This document shows positions 41,966 through 51,074 of a DNA stretch of 64,000 nucleotides, piece by piece (positions within the stretch are counted from its first letter, which is position 1; each line of letters starts with the position of its first letter). The notes below the pieces were generated by a model. It ran no database searches, was not told where the DNA came from, and was given only the letters and a program-made list of their open reading frames with translations. Both the position numbers and the translations under genes were made by a program. This stretch comes from a virus. The stretch covers positions 1-64,000 of IMG/VR virus record IMGVR_UViG_3300042891_000711, one strand, 5' to 3'.

Positions 41966-41988
41966 ATAACGGCGCCCTGTTATTTTTC
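41966..41988 (+). terminator. Stem-loop with T-run in a short leader
   Basis: ATAACGG pairs with CCTGTTAT (one G-T wobble) and is followed by TTTTT. It may terminate the early cluster, or act as an attenuator in the leader of the next gene (start 42014). A smaller palindrome ACCTTaAAGGT lies just upstream at 41945-41955. Confidence 0.5.
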
Positions 41989-42013
41989 CGACGCCCGATA
42001 GGAGGAATACAGA

Positions 42014-42454
42014 ATGCGTAAAATACTAATGTTGTTAACAGCATCTTTGATTCAAACTGCGACGGCTGCTGATTTACCCAGGGAAATGTACATGCCCAAT
42101 GATGCTGGTGGGTTTGTTGTGTTAACCACACGACCATGTACAGTTGAAAAGATAGCAGAAGAATATCCGTATCGTGCTTATGCTACAGAAAGTTCTGAGT
42201 TGGTCAATCACGAAGGATGCTGGAATAGTCCAGACACTTCTGAAGTGCCTACTCAATTGATGTCAAAGTCAGAAGGAGCAGGTCCAGCACCCACTATACG
42301 TGTTATACCTTTGGTTAATACTTGGTGGGTAGAAGCTGGCAGAATGACATTTATGCAACGAAGTTTTAGTCCGGAAAAGAAGAGATATCGTAGTAATGGT
42401 ACAATTGAAATAACGTTGCCGTCGATTGTAGTAAAACCGCAGGAAGTAAAATGA
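42014..42454 (+). CDS. Exported hypothetical protein, 146 aa
   Basis: Signal peptide ends near ATAA. The mature part has two cysteines (TRPCTVEKI, HEGCWNSP) likely to pair in the periplasm and a proline-rich middle. GGAGGAATAC precedes the ATG. Location in the periplasm is the only functional hint. It is followed, with ATGA overlap, by a 43-aa basic peptide. Confidence 0.75.
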   Translation: MRKILMLLTASLIQTATAADLPREMYMPNDAGGFVVLTTRPCTVEKIAEEYPYRAYATESSELVNHEGCWNSPDTSEVPTQLMSKSEGAGPAPTIRVIPLVNTWWVEAGRMTFMQRSFSPEKKRYRSNGTIEITLPSIVVKPQEVK

Positions 42455-42582
42455 AAACACGTAAACTAGTAAGAAAAATGTATAGAGCCTGTGTACGACA
42501 CAATGTAACAAAACAAAAGAAATTGTGGTTAAAAATACTTAAAAAGTCTTTAAAACATAAACATACTGAAACTATGCAGTAA
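42451..42582 (+). CDS. Basic peptide, 43 aa
   Basis: Starts MKTRKLVRKMYRACVRHN and is rich in Lys, Arg and His, with a C-terminal HKHTETMQ. Overlaps the upstream stop (ATGA) and has AGGAAGTAAA before the start, so it is likely translated. A nucleic-acid binding role is possible but unproven. Confidence 0.6.
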   Translation: MKTRKLVRKMYRACVRHNVTKQKKLWLKILKKSLKHKHTETMQ

Positions 42583-42595
42583 ATAGTTATAGTTA

Positions 42596-42623
42596 CAGTA
42601 GGTATGCTGGCCAGCATATACTG
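42596..42623 (+). repeat. 13-bp inverted repeat with 2-base bulge
   Basis: CAGTA-GG-TATGCT and AGCATA-TACTG flank GGCC; the inner 16 bases (42603-42618) are a perfect palindrome. No T-run follows, so it is not an ordinary terminator. It lies in the 128-base gap before the gene at 42711 and may be an operator or RNA structure. Confidence 0.6.
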
Positions 42624-42710
42624 AGGTATGTTAGGTAACACATGATTTTCGGCCTCGATCTTGTATAATTAATAGTATAAGCAGTACTTTTAATCACAGG
42701 AGAAGTTGAA

Positions 42711-42953
42711 ATGTTAGCACGTAGTTTAATATTTGTGGCACTATTAGCAGTGGGTGTAGCACAAGCAGATGAGCAGAGTAATGTTGTTAATCAACAGCAA
42801 CTAGCTAAACGTTCATATGCGGCACCTGTTAAAGAGAAAGAAGTTCTTGAAGGTGCTAGTGTAACAGAAGAAGTAGTAGTTGATAAAAAACATCAGACGT
42901 TGCGTTTACACATGTTAGGAAAACTTCCATACATGGAAAAAGCAACTGATTAA
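42711..42953 (+). CDS. Exported small protein, 80 aa
   Basis: Signal peptide MLARSLIFVALLAVGVAQA, then a charged, Gln/Glu/Val-rich mature peptide with no cysteine. AGGAG precedes the ATG. A TATAAT at 42664 may be its -10, though a good -35 is not seen. Its stop is only a few bases before the tmRNA acceptor piece, so the two may share a transcript. Confidence 0.7.
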   Translation: MLARSLIFVALLAVGVAQADEQSNVVNQQQLAKRSYAAPVKEKEVLEGASVTEEVVVDKKHQTLRLHMLGKLPYMEKATD

Positions 42954-42955
42954 AG

Positions 42956-43021
42956 AAATTGTTGTAGAAGCTCTAAAGTAATACATGTTGGACGGCGGTT
43001 CGATTCCGCCCAGGTCCACCA
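42956..43021 (+). ncRNA. ssrA: tmRNA acceptor piece (permuted, two-piece tmRNA)
   Basis: The 3' half of tmRNA is encoded first. The T arm is GGCGG-TTCGATT-CCGCC (42994-43010). CAGGTCC (43011-43017), discriminator A and CCA (43019-43021) follow. CAGGTCC pairs with GGGCCTG at 43085-43091, the 5' end of the coding piece (one G-T wobble), making the alanine acceptor stem. ACATGTTGG pairs with TCAACACGT of the coding piece as helix P2. The 5' end is approximate. This gene order is known for permuted ssrA of alphaproteobacteria and some others. Confidence 0.85.
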
Positions 43022-43084
43022 AAAGCATATTGTCACTAAGGTCCCGTAAGGATTATGTCTTTGGCAAGATAGTATGCTTCTGAT
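43022..43084 (+). other. Intervening segment of the permuted tmRNA
   Basis: The stretch between the encoded CCA and the 5' end of the coding piece. AAGCATA (43023-43029) pairs with TATGCTT (43073-43079), closing a loop that brings the two mature ends together, as expected for a segment cut out by host RNases such as RNase P on the 5' side. Confidence 0.75.
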
Positions 43085-43290
43085 GGGCCTGACCAGGTTT
43101 CGACAGCGTGAGATAGGATAAGAGTCAACACGTGGGGTCACGTAAAATACAAAACTCGTAAATGCAAACGCAAATACAAAAGACGTAGTTAAAGTGTCAA
43201 TGGGTCGTGGCTTCCGCTTCGGTTCACGCACTGAAGCTTTAGCAGCCTAAGAAACTGCTCGTCCGGGGTAGCTATACCTTGTTACCAAAA
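43085..43290 (+). ncRNA. ssrA: tmRNA coding piece (permuted, two-piece tmRNA)
   Basis: Starts GGGCCTGACCAGGTTTCGACAG, matching the 5' tmRNA signature (tRNA-like D-loop). The tag reading frame appears to run from GCA at 43164 to TAA at 43248-43250 and ends GAA GCT TTA GCA GCC, giving E-A-L-A-A, the usual ALAA protease signal. From that resume codon the tag would be 28 residues, beginning ANANTKDVV, much longer than the 10 residues of Escherichia coli. The 3' end is estimated and lies before the terminator at 43296. tmRNA frees stalled ribosomes with host SmpB. Confidence 0.85.
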
Positions 43291-43295
43291 ATAGT

Positions 43296-43325
43296 AGAAA
43301 GCTCACTTCGGTGGGCTTTCTTTTT
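43296..43325 (+). terminator. Rho-independent terminator of the tmRNA
   Basis: Eleven-bp stem AGAAAGCTCAC / GTGGGCTTTCT with TTCG loop and TTTT. Strong. Confidence 0.92.
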
Positions 43326-43327
43326 GC

Positions 43328-43355
43328 TTGACATTTCTATAAAAGAGTGTATAAT
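43328..43355 (+). promoter_or_regulatory. Sigma70-type promoter
   Basis: TTGACA (43328), 16-bp spacer, TATAAT (43350), 31 bases before the ParB-like gene and right after the tmRNA terminator. Confidence 0.8.
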
Positions 43356-43386
43356 AGCGTTATAGTTAATTAAGAAGGAAAAGACG

Positions 43387-44535
43387 ATGACAACATACGC
43401 AGATAAAGCAAACAGTTTTTATAATCAGAAAGAGAGTCACTTTATATCCTTGCGCGAACGATTGGTCGAAAGCCTGGGAGATACTTTCGAACCGTTACTA
43501 GATCGAATTGCTGAAGAATTTAAGCGCAGACATACGCAATGGGAACAATTTACTGATTTACAGATTTGTCAAGCAATTATGGTTCCTATGGACAAAATAT
43601 TAATTGACACTACAATGCAACGTAAAGTAAATCTTCAACATATTTTGAATATTTTGCATTATTTTAAAGAAACAATGATCATGGCTATTCAAGTATATGA
43701 AGATCCAACTCGCCCTGGTTATTATATTGCATGGGACGGGCAACACACGGCCCTTGTACTGTATATCTTAGCAACTAAGGTTTTTGGCCAACGTATTGCT
43801 AATTTAATGGTTCCAGTAGTTGTATACAGTATTAAACAAAAAGCAGATATACGTCGTAACTTTATTTTGCTTAATGGTGATGCCAAAGATCCTTTGGATT
43901 TTATTGATATTTTACGTCAGATGATTTGTGGTGTGCGTATCGATGGTAGCGAGGATAAAATTTGGCAAGCTGCCGAACTTAAACAACGCTATTTGGAGAA
44001 AGCTGGATTATTTGCCACCGATGCCAAGTTTGGTGATGAGAATGAATCTGGAGCATTTACTTTGCTTGCAGATACTTTATGTAGTAAAAGTGACAAGACT
44101 CTCAAAGATCCAGAAGTAACTCGAATGTTTGCAGATTATTGGGTATTAATTAACCAAGCTCGACCAGTTGACGCTAAGGAAGCTAGACAGTTATATGAAT
44201 TTTTTGACGCTTGTTTCCGTGAAAATATTACAGTAGATAATGCGTATCTTAAAGAATTTGCGCAGTTTACATTGGATTATTTTGATGCAGATTTTAATTC
44301 AAAAGGTCCGTTTTGGGATAAAGTAAAAATGGCTTATGATAAATGGTATCGTAAGGCTAATCCAGAAGGCGAATTAGATGAACGCACTGGTGAGATTAAG
44401 ATTAAGGGATTCACAAAAGAATGGAAATGTGGAGGGCCGTTCTTACTAGCTCAATTACGTGCGAGTACTAAATTGCAAGTACCTAATTACGATGCAGACA
44501 GTGATTTTGTTCCAGCTAAAAAGGATCTTTGGTAA
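43387..44535 (+). CDS. ParB/DGQHR-domain protein
   Basis: A 382-aa protein. YYIAWDGQHTALVLYILAT near residue 115 is the ParB-nuclease/DGQHR signature (D-G-Q-H-x-x-x), preceded by a VPMDKILID strand. The C-terminal two thirds are helical with no recognised domain. Related folds include ParB, Srx and DndB. The next gene, an HNH nuclease, overlaps its stop, so they act together or are a mobile pair. AAGGAAAAGACG precedes the ATG. Confidence 0.75.
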   Translation: MTTYADKANSFYNQKESHFISLRERLVESLGDTFEPLLDRIAEEFKRRHTQWEQFTDLQICQAIMVPMDKILIDTTMQRKVNLQHILNILHYFKETMIMAIQVYEDPTRPGYYIAWDGQHTALVLYILATKVFGQRIANLMVPVVVYSIKQKADIRRNFILLNGDAKDPLDFIDILRQMICGVRIDGSEDKIWQAAELKQRYLEKAGLFATDAKFGDENESGAFTLLADTLCSKSDKTLKDPEVTRMFADYWVLINQARPVDAKEARQLYEFFDACFRENITVDNAYLKEFAQFTLDYFDADFNSKGPFWDKVKMAYDKWYRKANPEGELDERTGEIKIKGFTKEWKCGGPFLLAQLRASTKLQVPNYDADSDFVPAKKDLW

Positions 44536-45005
44536 TGGCTAAACTACGTACCCCAGACCAAGATAAACATAAGAATTTTAGGTTACTTACTGCGCAGTTG
44601 CGTACTACACCGGTTTGTAAGTTGGAAGATTGTTGCAACCCACTTAGCGACTATGAAGGACCTGGCAGTGATAGTTTATGCCGAGAACATCAACTTGAGC
44701 AAGTCGAGTATGGTGGAATGGGCAAAGCAAGTCGTCCGCATACATTTTACCGTGCTTGGGTATGCACTAAATGTAAGTACGACGCAAGACTCGATCCTGA
44801 GATTTTAGAAATTGAAGATCCATGGGATCAATTGGTAGTTATGCGCGGAGTGATGCATGGTGACCATTTAATTCGTAAGAGTGATGGCGGCAAGGATACT
44901 AAAGAAAACATCAACGCACTTTGCTGTAGATGTCATATGATTAAAACTTATAAAGAGAAAGATTATCTTAAAGGTAATAAAAATAAATCTACAGAAACCC
45001 GTTGA
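44535..45005 (+). CDS. HNH endonuclease
   Basis: A 156-aa protein. The HNH core is MHGDHLIRKSDGGKDTKENI followed by NALCCRCHMIKT, with two Cys pairs (CTKCKYD; CCRC) forming a zinc ribbon. An additional Cys cluster is near the start (VCKLEDCCNPL, SLCREH). ATG 44535 overlaps the preceding stop. It may be a homing or restriction-type nuclease. Its operon partner is a ParB-like protein. Confidence 0.85.
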   Translation: MAKLRTPDQDKHKNFRLLTAQLRTTPVCKLEDCCNPLSDYEGPGSDSLCREHQLEQVEYGGMGKASRPHTFYRAWVCTKCKYDARLDPEILEIEDPWDQLVVMRGVMHGDHLIRKSDGGKDTKENINALCCRCHMIKTYKEKDYLKGNKNKSTETR

Positions 45006-45030
45006 CATAAGTAATTATCTGTAATACACT
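45002..45030 (+). promoter_or_regulatory. Sigma70-type promoter of groES-groEL
   Basis: TTGACA (45002), 17-bp spacer, TACACT (45025), 64 bases before groES. The -10 is weaker than in the other promoters. No CIRCE element is seen in the leader. Confidence 0.55.
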
Positions 45031-45093
45031 ATGTATTTCGTGCCTGACTTAGGGCGTGTACATAATTTTATTTGCTTAATAAAGGAGTAATAA

Positions 45094-47002
<1,909 letters not shown>

Positions 47003-47028
47003 TAACTTAATAAGTTAGTTGTTTATAA

Positions 47029-47056
47029 AATAGCACCTTCGGGTGCTATTTTTTTG
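47029..47056 (+). terminator. Rho-independent terminator after groEL
   Basis: Perfect 9-bp stem AATAGCACC / GGTGCTATT with TTCG loop and seven T. Confidence 0.92.
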
Positions 47057-47063
47057 GTTGTGC

Positions 47064-47071
47064 TATAAATA
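47064..47071 (+). promoter_or_regulatory. T4-type late promoter motif TATAAATA
   Basis: Exact motif right after the groEL terminator and 36 bases before the tail-fibre gene start. Confidence 0.65.
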
Positions 47072-47107
47072 CTACAGTAAATTCATTTAATGGGGAATAT
47101 AGGAACC

Positions 47108-48142
47108 ATGGCAAATAGTAACTTTGTAGTACACAATGGCTTAACAGTTGGGCCACTAACAATTAACGCAACAACAGGTGATATATCAACATCGGGTAAT
47201 GTGACATTAACTGGTAGTGGAGCAGTTACAGGCCCCGCAGCAGCTGGTACATTAACCGGAGCAACTTTAGCAAGTGGTGTTACTGCCAGTAGTTTAACTT
47301 CAGTTGGCACATTAACAAGTTTGGCAGTAGGTGCAATCACAACAACCGGGACATTAGCTGGCCCAGCAACATTTACAATCGATCCAGCAGCAGTTGGTGA
47401 CAATACTGGTACTGTGGTAATTAAAGGTAACTTACAAGTTGACGGCACAACAGTAACAGTAAATTCAGCTACAATGTCCGTAACTGATTTAAACATTACA
47501 GTAGCTAAAGATGCGGCAAATGCCGCTGCGGCTGATGGCGCTGGGTTAACAGTTGCTGGCGCAAGTGCTACAATGCTTTACACAAGCTCAACTGATACAT
47601 TTAACTTTAACAAAGGTTTAGTTAGTACGTCGGCTGTATTAAGCGGTGCTATTACTATAAACAGTGGTAACGGTGTTACGGCAATAATCAACGGCGGCAC
47701 TAACGGCGTAGGTAATATTGGTTCATCAACTACAGGATTTAACACAGTATTTGCTAAGTCAACATCAGCACAATACGCTGACGTTGCAGAAAATTATGCA
47801 GGTGATGCAGCAATTGAGCCAGGTACAGTGGTACACTTTGGTGGTGAGCAAGAAGTTAGTGTGTGTGATGCAGACATGTGTTCAGCAGTAGCAGGTGTAG
47901 TTTCAACTAACCCAGCTTACTTAATGAATTCAGAAATTACAGCAGAATATGTAGTTGCAGTAGCGTTTACTGGTCGTGTGCCATGTAAAGTTACTGGTAC
48001 AGTACGTAAAGGTGATTTAATGGTATCTGCTGGTAACGGTCGTGCAAGAGCAGAAGCTAATCCAAGTGTTGGATCAGTAATTGGTAAAGCATTACAAGCA
48101 TCAGATGGTGATGCAGTAATTGAAGTAGTTGTTGGAAGATAA
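47108..48142 (+). CDS. Tail fibre protein with self-processing type C-terminal domain
   Basis: A 344-aa protein. MANSNFVVHNGLTVGPLTIN is a common start of marine myophage fibres. Thr/Gly-rich beta-helix repeats follow (TSGNVTLTGSGAVTGPAAAG). From about 225, STSAQYADVAENYAGD, AGVVSTNPAYLMNSE and GRVPCKVTGTVRKGDLM form a domain similar to the C-terminal chaperone-like (peptidase G2 type) domain of phage fibres, which helps trimerisation. The ATG at 47108 has AGGAA before it. The C-terminal domain is shared with the next gene. Confidence 0.82.
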   Translation: MANSNFVVHNGLTVGPLTINATTGDISTSGNVTLTGSGAVTGPAAAGTLTGATLASGVTASSLTSVGTLTSLAVGAITTTGTLAGPATFTIDPAAVGDNTGTVVIKGNLQVDGTTVTVNSATMSVTDLNITVAKDAANAAAADGAGLTVAGASATMLYTSSTDTFNFNKGLVSTSAVLSGAITINSGNGVTAIINGGTNGVGNIGSSTTGFNTVFAKSTSAQYADVAENYAGDAAIEPGTVVHFGGEQEVSVCDADMCSAVAGVVSTNPAYLMNSEITAEYVVAVAFTGRVPCKVTGTVRKGDLMVSAGNGRARAEANPSVGSVIGKALQASDGDAVIEVVVGR

Positions 48143-48168
48143 TTAAACTACAATAGCACAACAATGTG

Positions 48169-48192
48169 AATAGGACCTTCGGGTCCTATTTT
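48169..48192 (+). terminator. Rho-independent terminator between fibre genes
   Basis: Perfect stem AATAGGACC / GGTCCTATT with TTCG loop and TT tail; partly overlaps the next late promoter region. Confidence 0.8.
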
Positions 48193-48194
48193 CG

Positions 48195-48202
48195 TATAAA
48201 TA
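48195..48202 (+). promoter_or_regulatory. T4-type late promoter motif TATAAATA
   Basis: Exact motif 23 bases before the start of the long fibre gene and right behind a terminator. Confidence 0.65.
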
Positions 48203-48225
48203 CATAGAATAATACGAGAATCCAC

Positions 48226-50376
48226 ATGGCATTAACTAGACCAACCGCATATCAGATCAATACAGTGTCTACAACTATTAGTGATCCGTTGACTGTACTA
48301 AATCAAGGTAGTACTGCGGCAAACATAGATATTGGTTTTATTTTAAATCGCAGTCCTTCTGCTAATGTTGCAATAGTCTGGCAAGCATCAAGCAATCAGT
48401 TTATTCTCGCAAATACATCTAGTTCCGGTTCAACAAATGCTAACATTACTGTTAGTAATTATGCCAATCTTCGTGCAGGTAATGTGTTGGCTACAACAAT
48501 AACTACAACAAATTTAGTAGGTGATGCTAATATTACTGTTACCGGTAGTATAATACCAAGTGCAAATGTAACTTATGATTTAGGTAGCCCAACGCAGCGT
48601 TGGCGCGAAGGCTGGTTTAGTGGGTCGACTATACATATTGGTGACGAATCTATTAGTGTAGATACCAATGGTAAGTGGACATTTAGTAGTAAAGGATCTA
48701 CTGTAAATATGGGTAAAGATCACCCATTTGATGTTCCGACAGCTACATTGACTGGTAATATTACTGCTGCAAATTTTAATTTCTCAAACGGTAATAGTAT
48801 TTTTGCAACTATTAATTCAACAATAGCAACTGCTAATACCAATATGAAAGGGTATGTTGATGGGCAGATATCAACTACTACCACAGCAATAACCACAGCT
48901 AACACTAACTTAAAAGGTTATACTGATAACTTAGTCACAACTGCTAATACTAATCTTAAAGGTTATATTGATGCAGCTAATACAATTCAGTCAAATCAAG
49001 TAGCTGGTGCTAATTCAGCTATTACCACAGCTAATACCAACTTAAAAGGTTATGTCGATGGACAGATATCAACTACTACTACAGCTATAACCACAGCTAA
49101 TACCAACTTAAAAGGTTATGTCGATGGACAGATATCAACTACTACTACAGCTATAACCACTGCTAACACTAACCTTAAGGGCTATACTGACGGACAGATA
49201 TCAACTACTACCACAGCGATAACCACTGCTAATACTAACCTTAAGGGTTATACTGATAACTTAGTCACAACTGCTAATACCAATATGAAAGGGTATGTTG
49301 ACGGGCAGATTACTAATTTAGTAAATAGTGCTCCGAGCACATTAGACACACTAAATGAACTGGCAGCTGCATTAGGTAATGATGCCAATTTAAGTGCATC
49401 ACTAACATCGATGATTGGCAACGTGCAGGCAAATGTTACCACCGCTAACACCAACATGAAAGGCTATGTTGATGCGGCTAATACTATTCAATCAAATCAA
49501 ATCGGTTGGGCCAATGCATCTATATCAGCTGCTAACACAGCAATAACCACTGCTAACACTAACATGAAAGGCTATGTTGATAATGGATTAACAGCACGTG
49601 TTACAAGTGTTTCGGGAACCGCACCAGTTACATCAAGTGGTGGAACTACACCGGCAATTAGTATGGCGGCTGCAACCGCATCAGTTAACGGTTACATGAC
49701 CAGCACCTATGCTAGTAAATTAGATGGTATTGCGGCTGGTGCAACTAACGTAACCAATACTAATCAACTTACTAACGGTAATGCATTTGTTACAGCATCA
49801 GTTACATTAACCACTGCAGCACAAACAAACATTACGTCAGTTGGTACACTAACATCATTGGCTGTCAGCGGTGCAATAACAGTTAATAGTGGCGCAGCGG
49901 TAACTGCTATCATTAATGGCGCTACTACTGGTGTGGGCAATATTGGTAGTTCGACTGTGGGATTTAACACAGTATTTGCCAAATCAACCTCAGCACAGTA
50001 CGCTGACTTGGCCGAAGTTTATCGTAGCGATCGTAACTATATTCCAGGCACTGTGGTTGTATTCGGTGGTACTAGTGAAGTTACAGTAAGTTTAACCAGT
50101 CACGATACCAAAGTTGCAGGTGTAGTATCTACAAATCCTGCATATCTAATGAATAGTGAGTTAGAGGGTGTAGCAGTAGCTCTACAAGGTCGTGTACCCT
50201 GTCGTGTATTAGGTCCAGTAGTTAAAGGCGATCGTGTAGTTACCAGCGATGTACGCGGCGTAGCAGAACGCTTAGACATGGGCAAATATCAACCAGGTTG
50301 TATCATTGGCAAAGCGTTAGGCACAATACCCGATGGTGAAATAGCCACAATCGAAGTAGTAGTTGGACGTAATTAA
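48226..50376 (+). CDS. Long tail fibre protein with tandem repeats
   Basis: A 716-aa fibre protein. MALTRPTAYQINTVSTTISD is an N-terminal adaptor seen in marine myophage fibres; DLGSPTQRWREGWFSGSTIH follows as a known short fibre motif. Residues about 200-460 are repeats of TANTNLKGYVDGQI type, predicted as a long coiled or beta shaft. The C-terminus (STSAQYADLAEVYRSD, AGVVSTNPAYLMNSE, GPVVKGDRVVTSD) is homologous to that of the previous gene. It is likely the main receptor-binding fibre. Confidence 0.85.
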   Translation: MALTRPTAYQINTVSTTISDPLTVLNQGSTAANIDIGFILNRSPSANVAIVWQASSNQFILANTSSSGSTNANITVSNYANLRAGNVLATTITTTNLVGDANITVTGSIIPSANVTYDLGSPTQRWREGWFSGSTIHIGDESISVDTNGKWTFSSKGSTVNMGKDHPFDVPTATLTGNITAANFNFSNGNSIFATINSTIATANTNMKGYVDGQISTTTTAITTANTNLKGYTDNLVTTANTNLKGYIDAANTIQSNQVAGANSAITTANTNLKGYVDGQISTTTTAITTANTNLKGYVDGQISTTTTAITTANTNLKGYTDGQISTTTTAITTANTNLKGYTDNLVTTANTNMKGYVDGQITNLVNSAPSTLDTLNELAAALGNDANLSASLTSMIGNVQANVTTANTNMKGYVDAANTIQSNQIGWANASISAANTAITTANTNMKGYVDNGLTARVTSVSGTAPVTSSGGTTPAISMAAATASVNGYMTSTYASKLDGIAAGATNVTNTNQLTNGNAFVTASVTLTTAAQTNITSVGTLTSLAVSGAITVNSGAAVTAIINGATTGVGNIGSSTVGFNTVFAKSTSAQYADLAEVYRSDRNYIPGTVVVFGGTSEVTVSLTSHDTKVAGVVSTNPAYLMNSELEGVAVALQGRVPCRVLGPVVKGDRVVTSDVRGVAERLDMGKYQPGCIIGKALGTIPDGEIATIEVVVGRN
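48830..49310 (+). repeat. Tandem repeats of 66 bp and degenerate relatives in a fibre gene
   Basis: Units built on AACACTAACTTAAAAGG-type DNA encode TANTNLKGY-x-D steps. Two successive copies with 66-base period (from 49025 and 49091) are almost identical and others are diverged, showing recent duplication in the fibre shaft. Confidence 0.85.
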
Positions 50377-50379
50377 CAG

Positions 50380-50408
50380 TTGACAATTGGATTAATTTCG
50401 TGTATTAT
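50380..50408 (+). promoter_or_regulatory. Sigma70-type promoter
   Basis: TTGACA (50380), 17-bp spacer, TATTAT (50403). The next ATG is 13 bases after the -10, so the leader is very short. Confidence 0.65.
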
Positions 50409-50421
50409 ATAGCTTATTAAT

Positions 50422-51024
50422 ATGAAAATTAAAGAACTTATGGAATCTATTTCTTATTCTTGGTTAACAACTGTTCAACAGGCATTTATTAACCAGGGAG
50501 TAAACTATATCGATCCTGTTATTACTACAGTAAAGAATTTACACACAGGCGTAGTAGGAAGACATACCGGAATCTATATAATTTTCAAAGAAGCACCCGA
50601 CGGTACTGTATTTTATTACCTAGGTATTGCTACTAAAGGCAATACCATTCATGCTCGATTTCAGCCGCACTATGCCAAACTAACAGTTAATTTATCTGCA
50701 ATGTATGGTCCTAATTTAGAACCTCGCCCAGAAACTCGCTGGATGTTTCCAAAAAATTGGCGCAAAGGTGTTAAACAACATTTTTTAGATAATCCGGATG
50801 ATATTCCTGATTATTGGACTGGCAAACAAAAACGAGGTGTACAACCTATTAATCATGAGTGGAAACCAATTTGGAAACAGGGAGTTGATATTGACAACTT
50901 GTCCGTGGCTATTTGGAATTTAAGTTCAGCCGATGCTGTACAAATTGATAAAATAGAAACTTCATTAATTCAAACTCTTAAGCCAATTTTCAATGGCGCA
51001 AAAACAAAAGTACGCACAAACTAG
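50422..51024 (+). CDS. GIY-YIG-like nuclease
   Basis: A 200-aa protein. TGIYIIFKEAPDGTVFYYLG gives the GIY...YLG pair, followed by IHARFQPHY with the conserved Arg and IDKIETSLIQTLKPIFN with the late Glu and Asn of GIY-YIG domains. The spacing is somewhat long, so activity is uncertain. It may be a homing-type or repair nuclease. It lies in front of the ligase gene. Confidence 0.68.
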   Translation: MKIKELMESISYSWLTTVQQAFINQGVNYIDPVITTVKNLHTGVVGRHTGIYIIFKEAPDGTVFYYLGIATKGNTIHARFQPHYAKLTVNLSAMYGPNLEPRPETRWMFPKNWRKGVKQHFLDNPDDIPDYWTGKQKRGVQPINHEWKPIWKQGVDIDNLSVAIWNLSSADAVQIDKIETSLIQTLKPIFNGAKTKVRTN

Positions 51025-51027
51025 CTC

Positions 51028-51056
51028 TTGACTTTTTGGTTAAATGACTGTATAAT
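51028..51056 (+). promoter_or_regulatory. Early-type phage promoter, copy 4
   Basis: TTGACT (51028), 17-bp spacer TTTTGGTTAAATGACTG, TATAAT (51051). The spacer matches that of the copies at 27914, 28268 and 61268. Confidence 0.85.
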
Positions 51057-51074
51057 ACACTTATAAATTAATAA

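Noticed and set aside
42583-42710. A glutamine riboswitch in front of the tmRNA unit
   Set aside because: The conserved core of that riboswitch is not seen here; only an inverted repeat is present.
42985-43021. A tRNA gene from the T-loop and CCA sequence
   Set aside because: No anticodon or D arm precedes it; the piece pairs with the tmRNA coding piece downstream.
42950-43231. A minus-strand reading frame across the tmRNA
   Set aside because: The stretch is explained in full by conserved tmRNA pieces and has no ribosome site.
48830-49310. A CRISPR array
   Set aside because: The repeats have no unique spacers, keep the reading frame and encode a fibre shaft.
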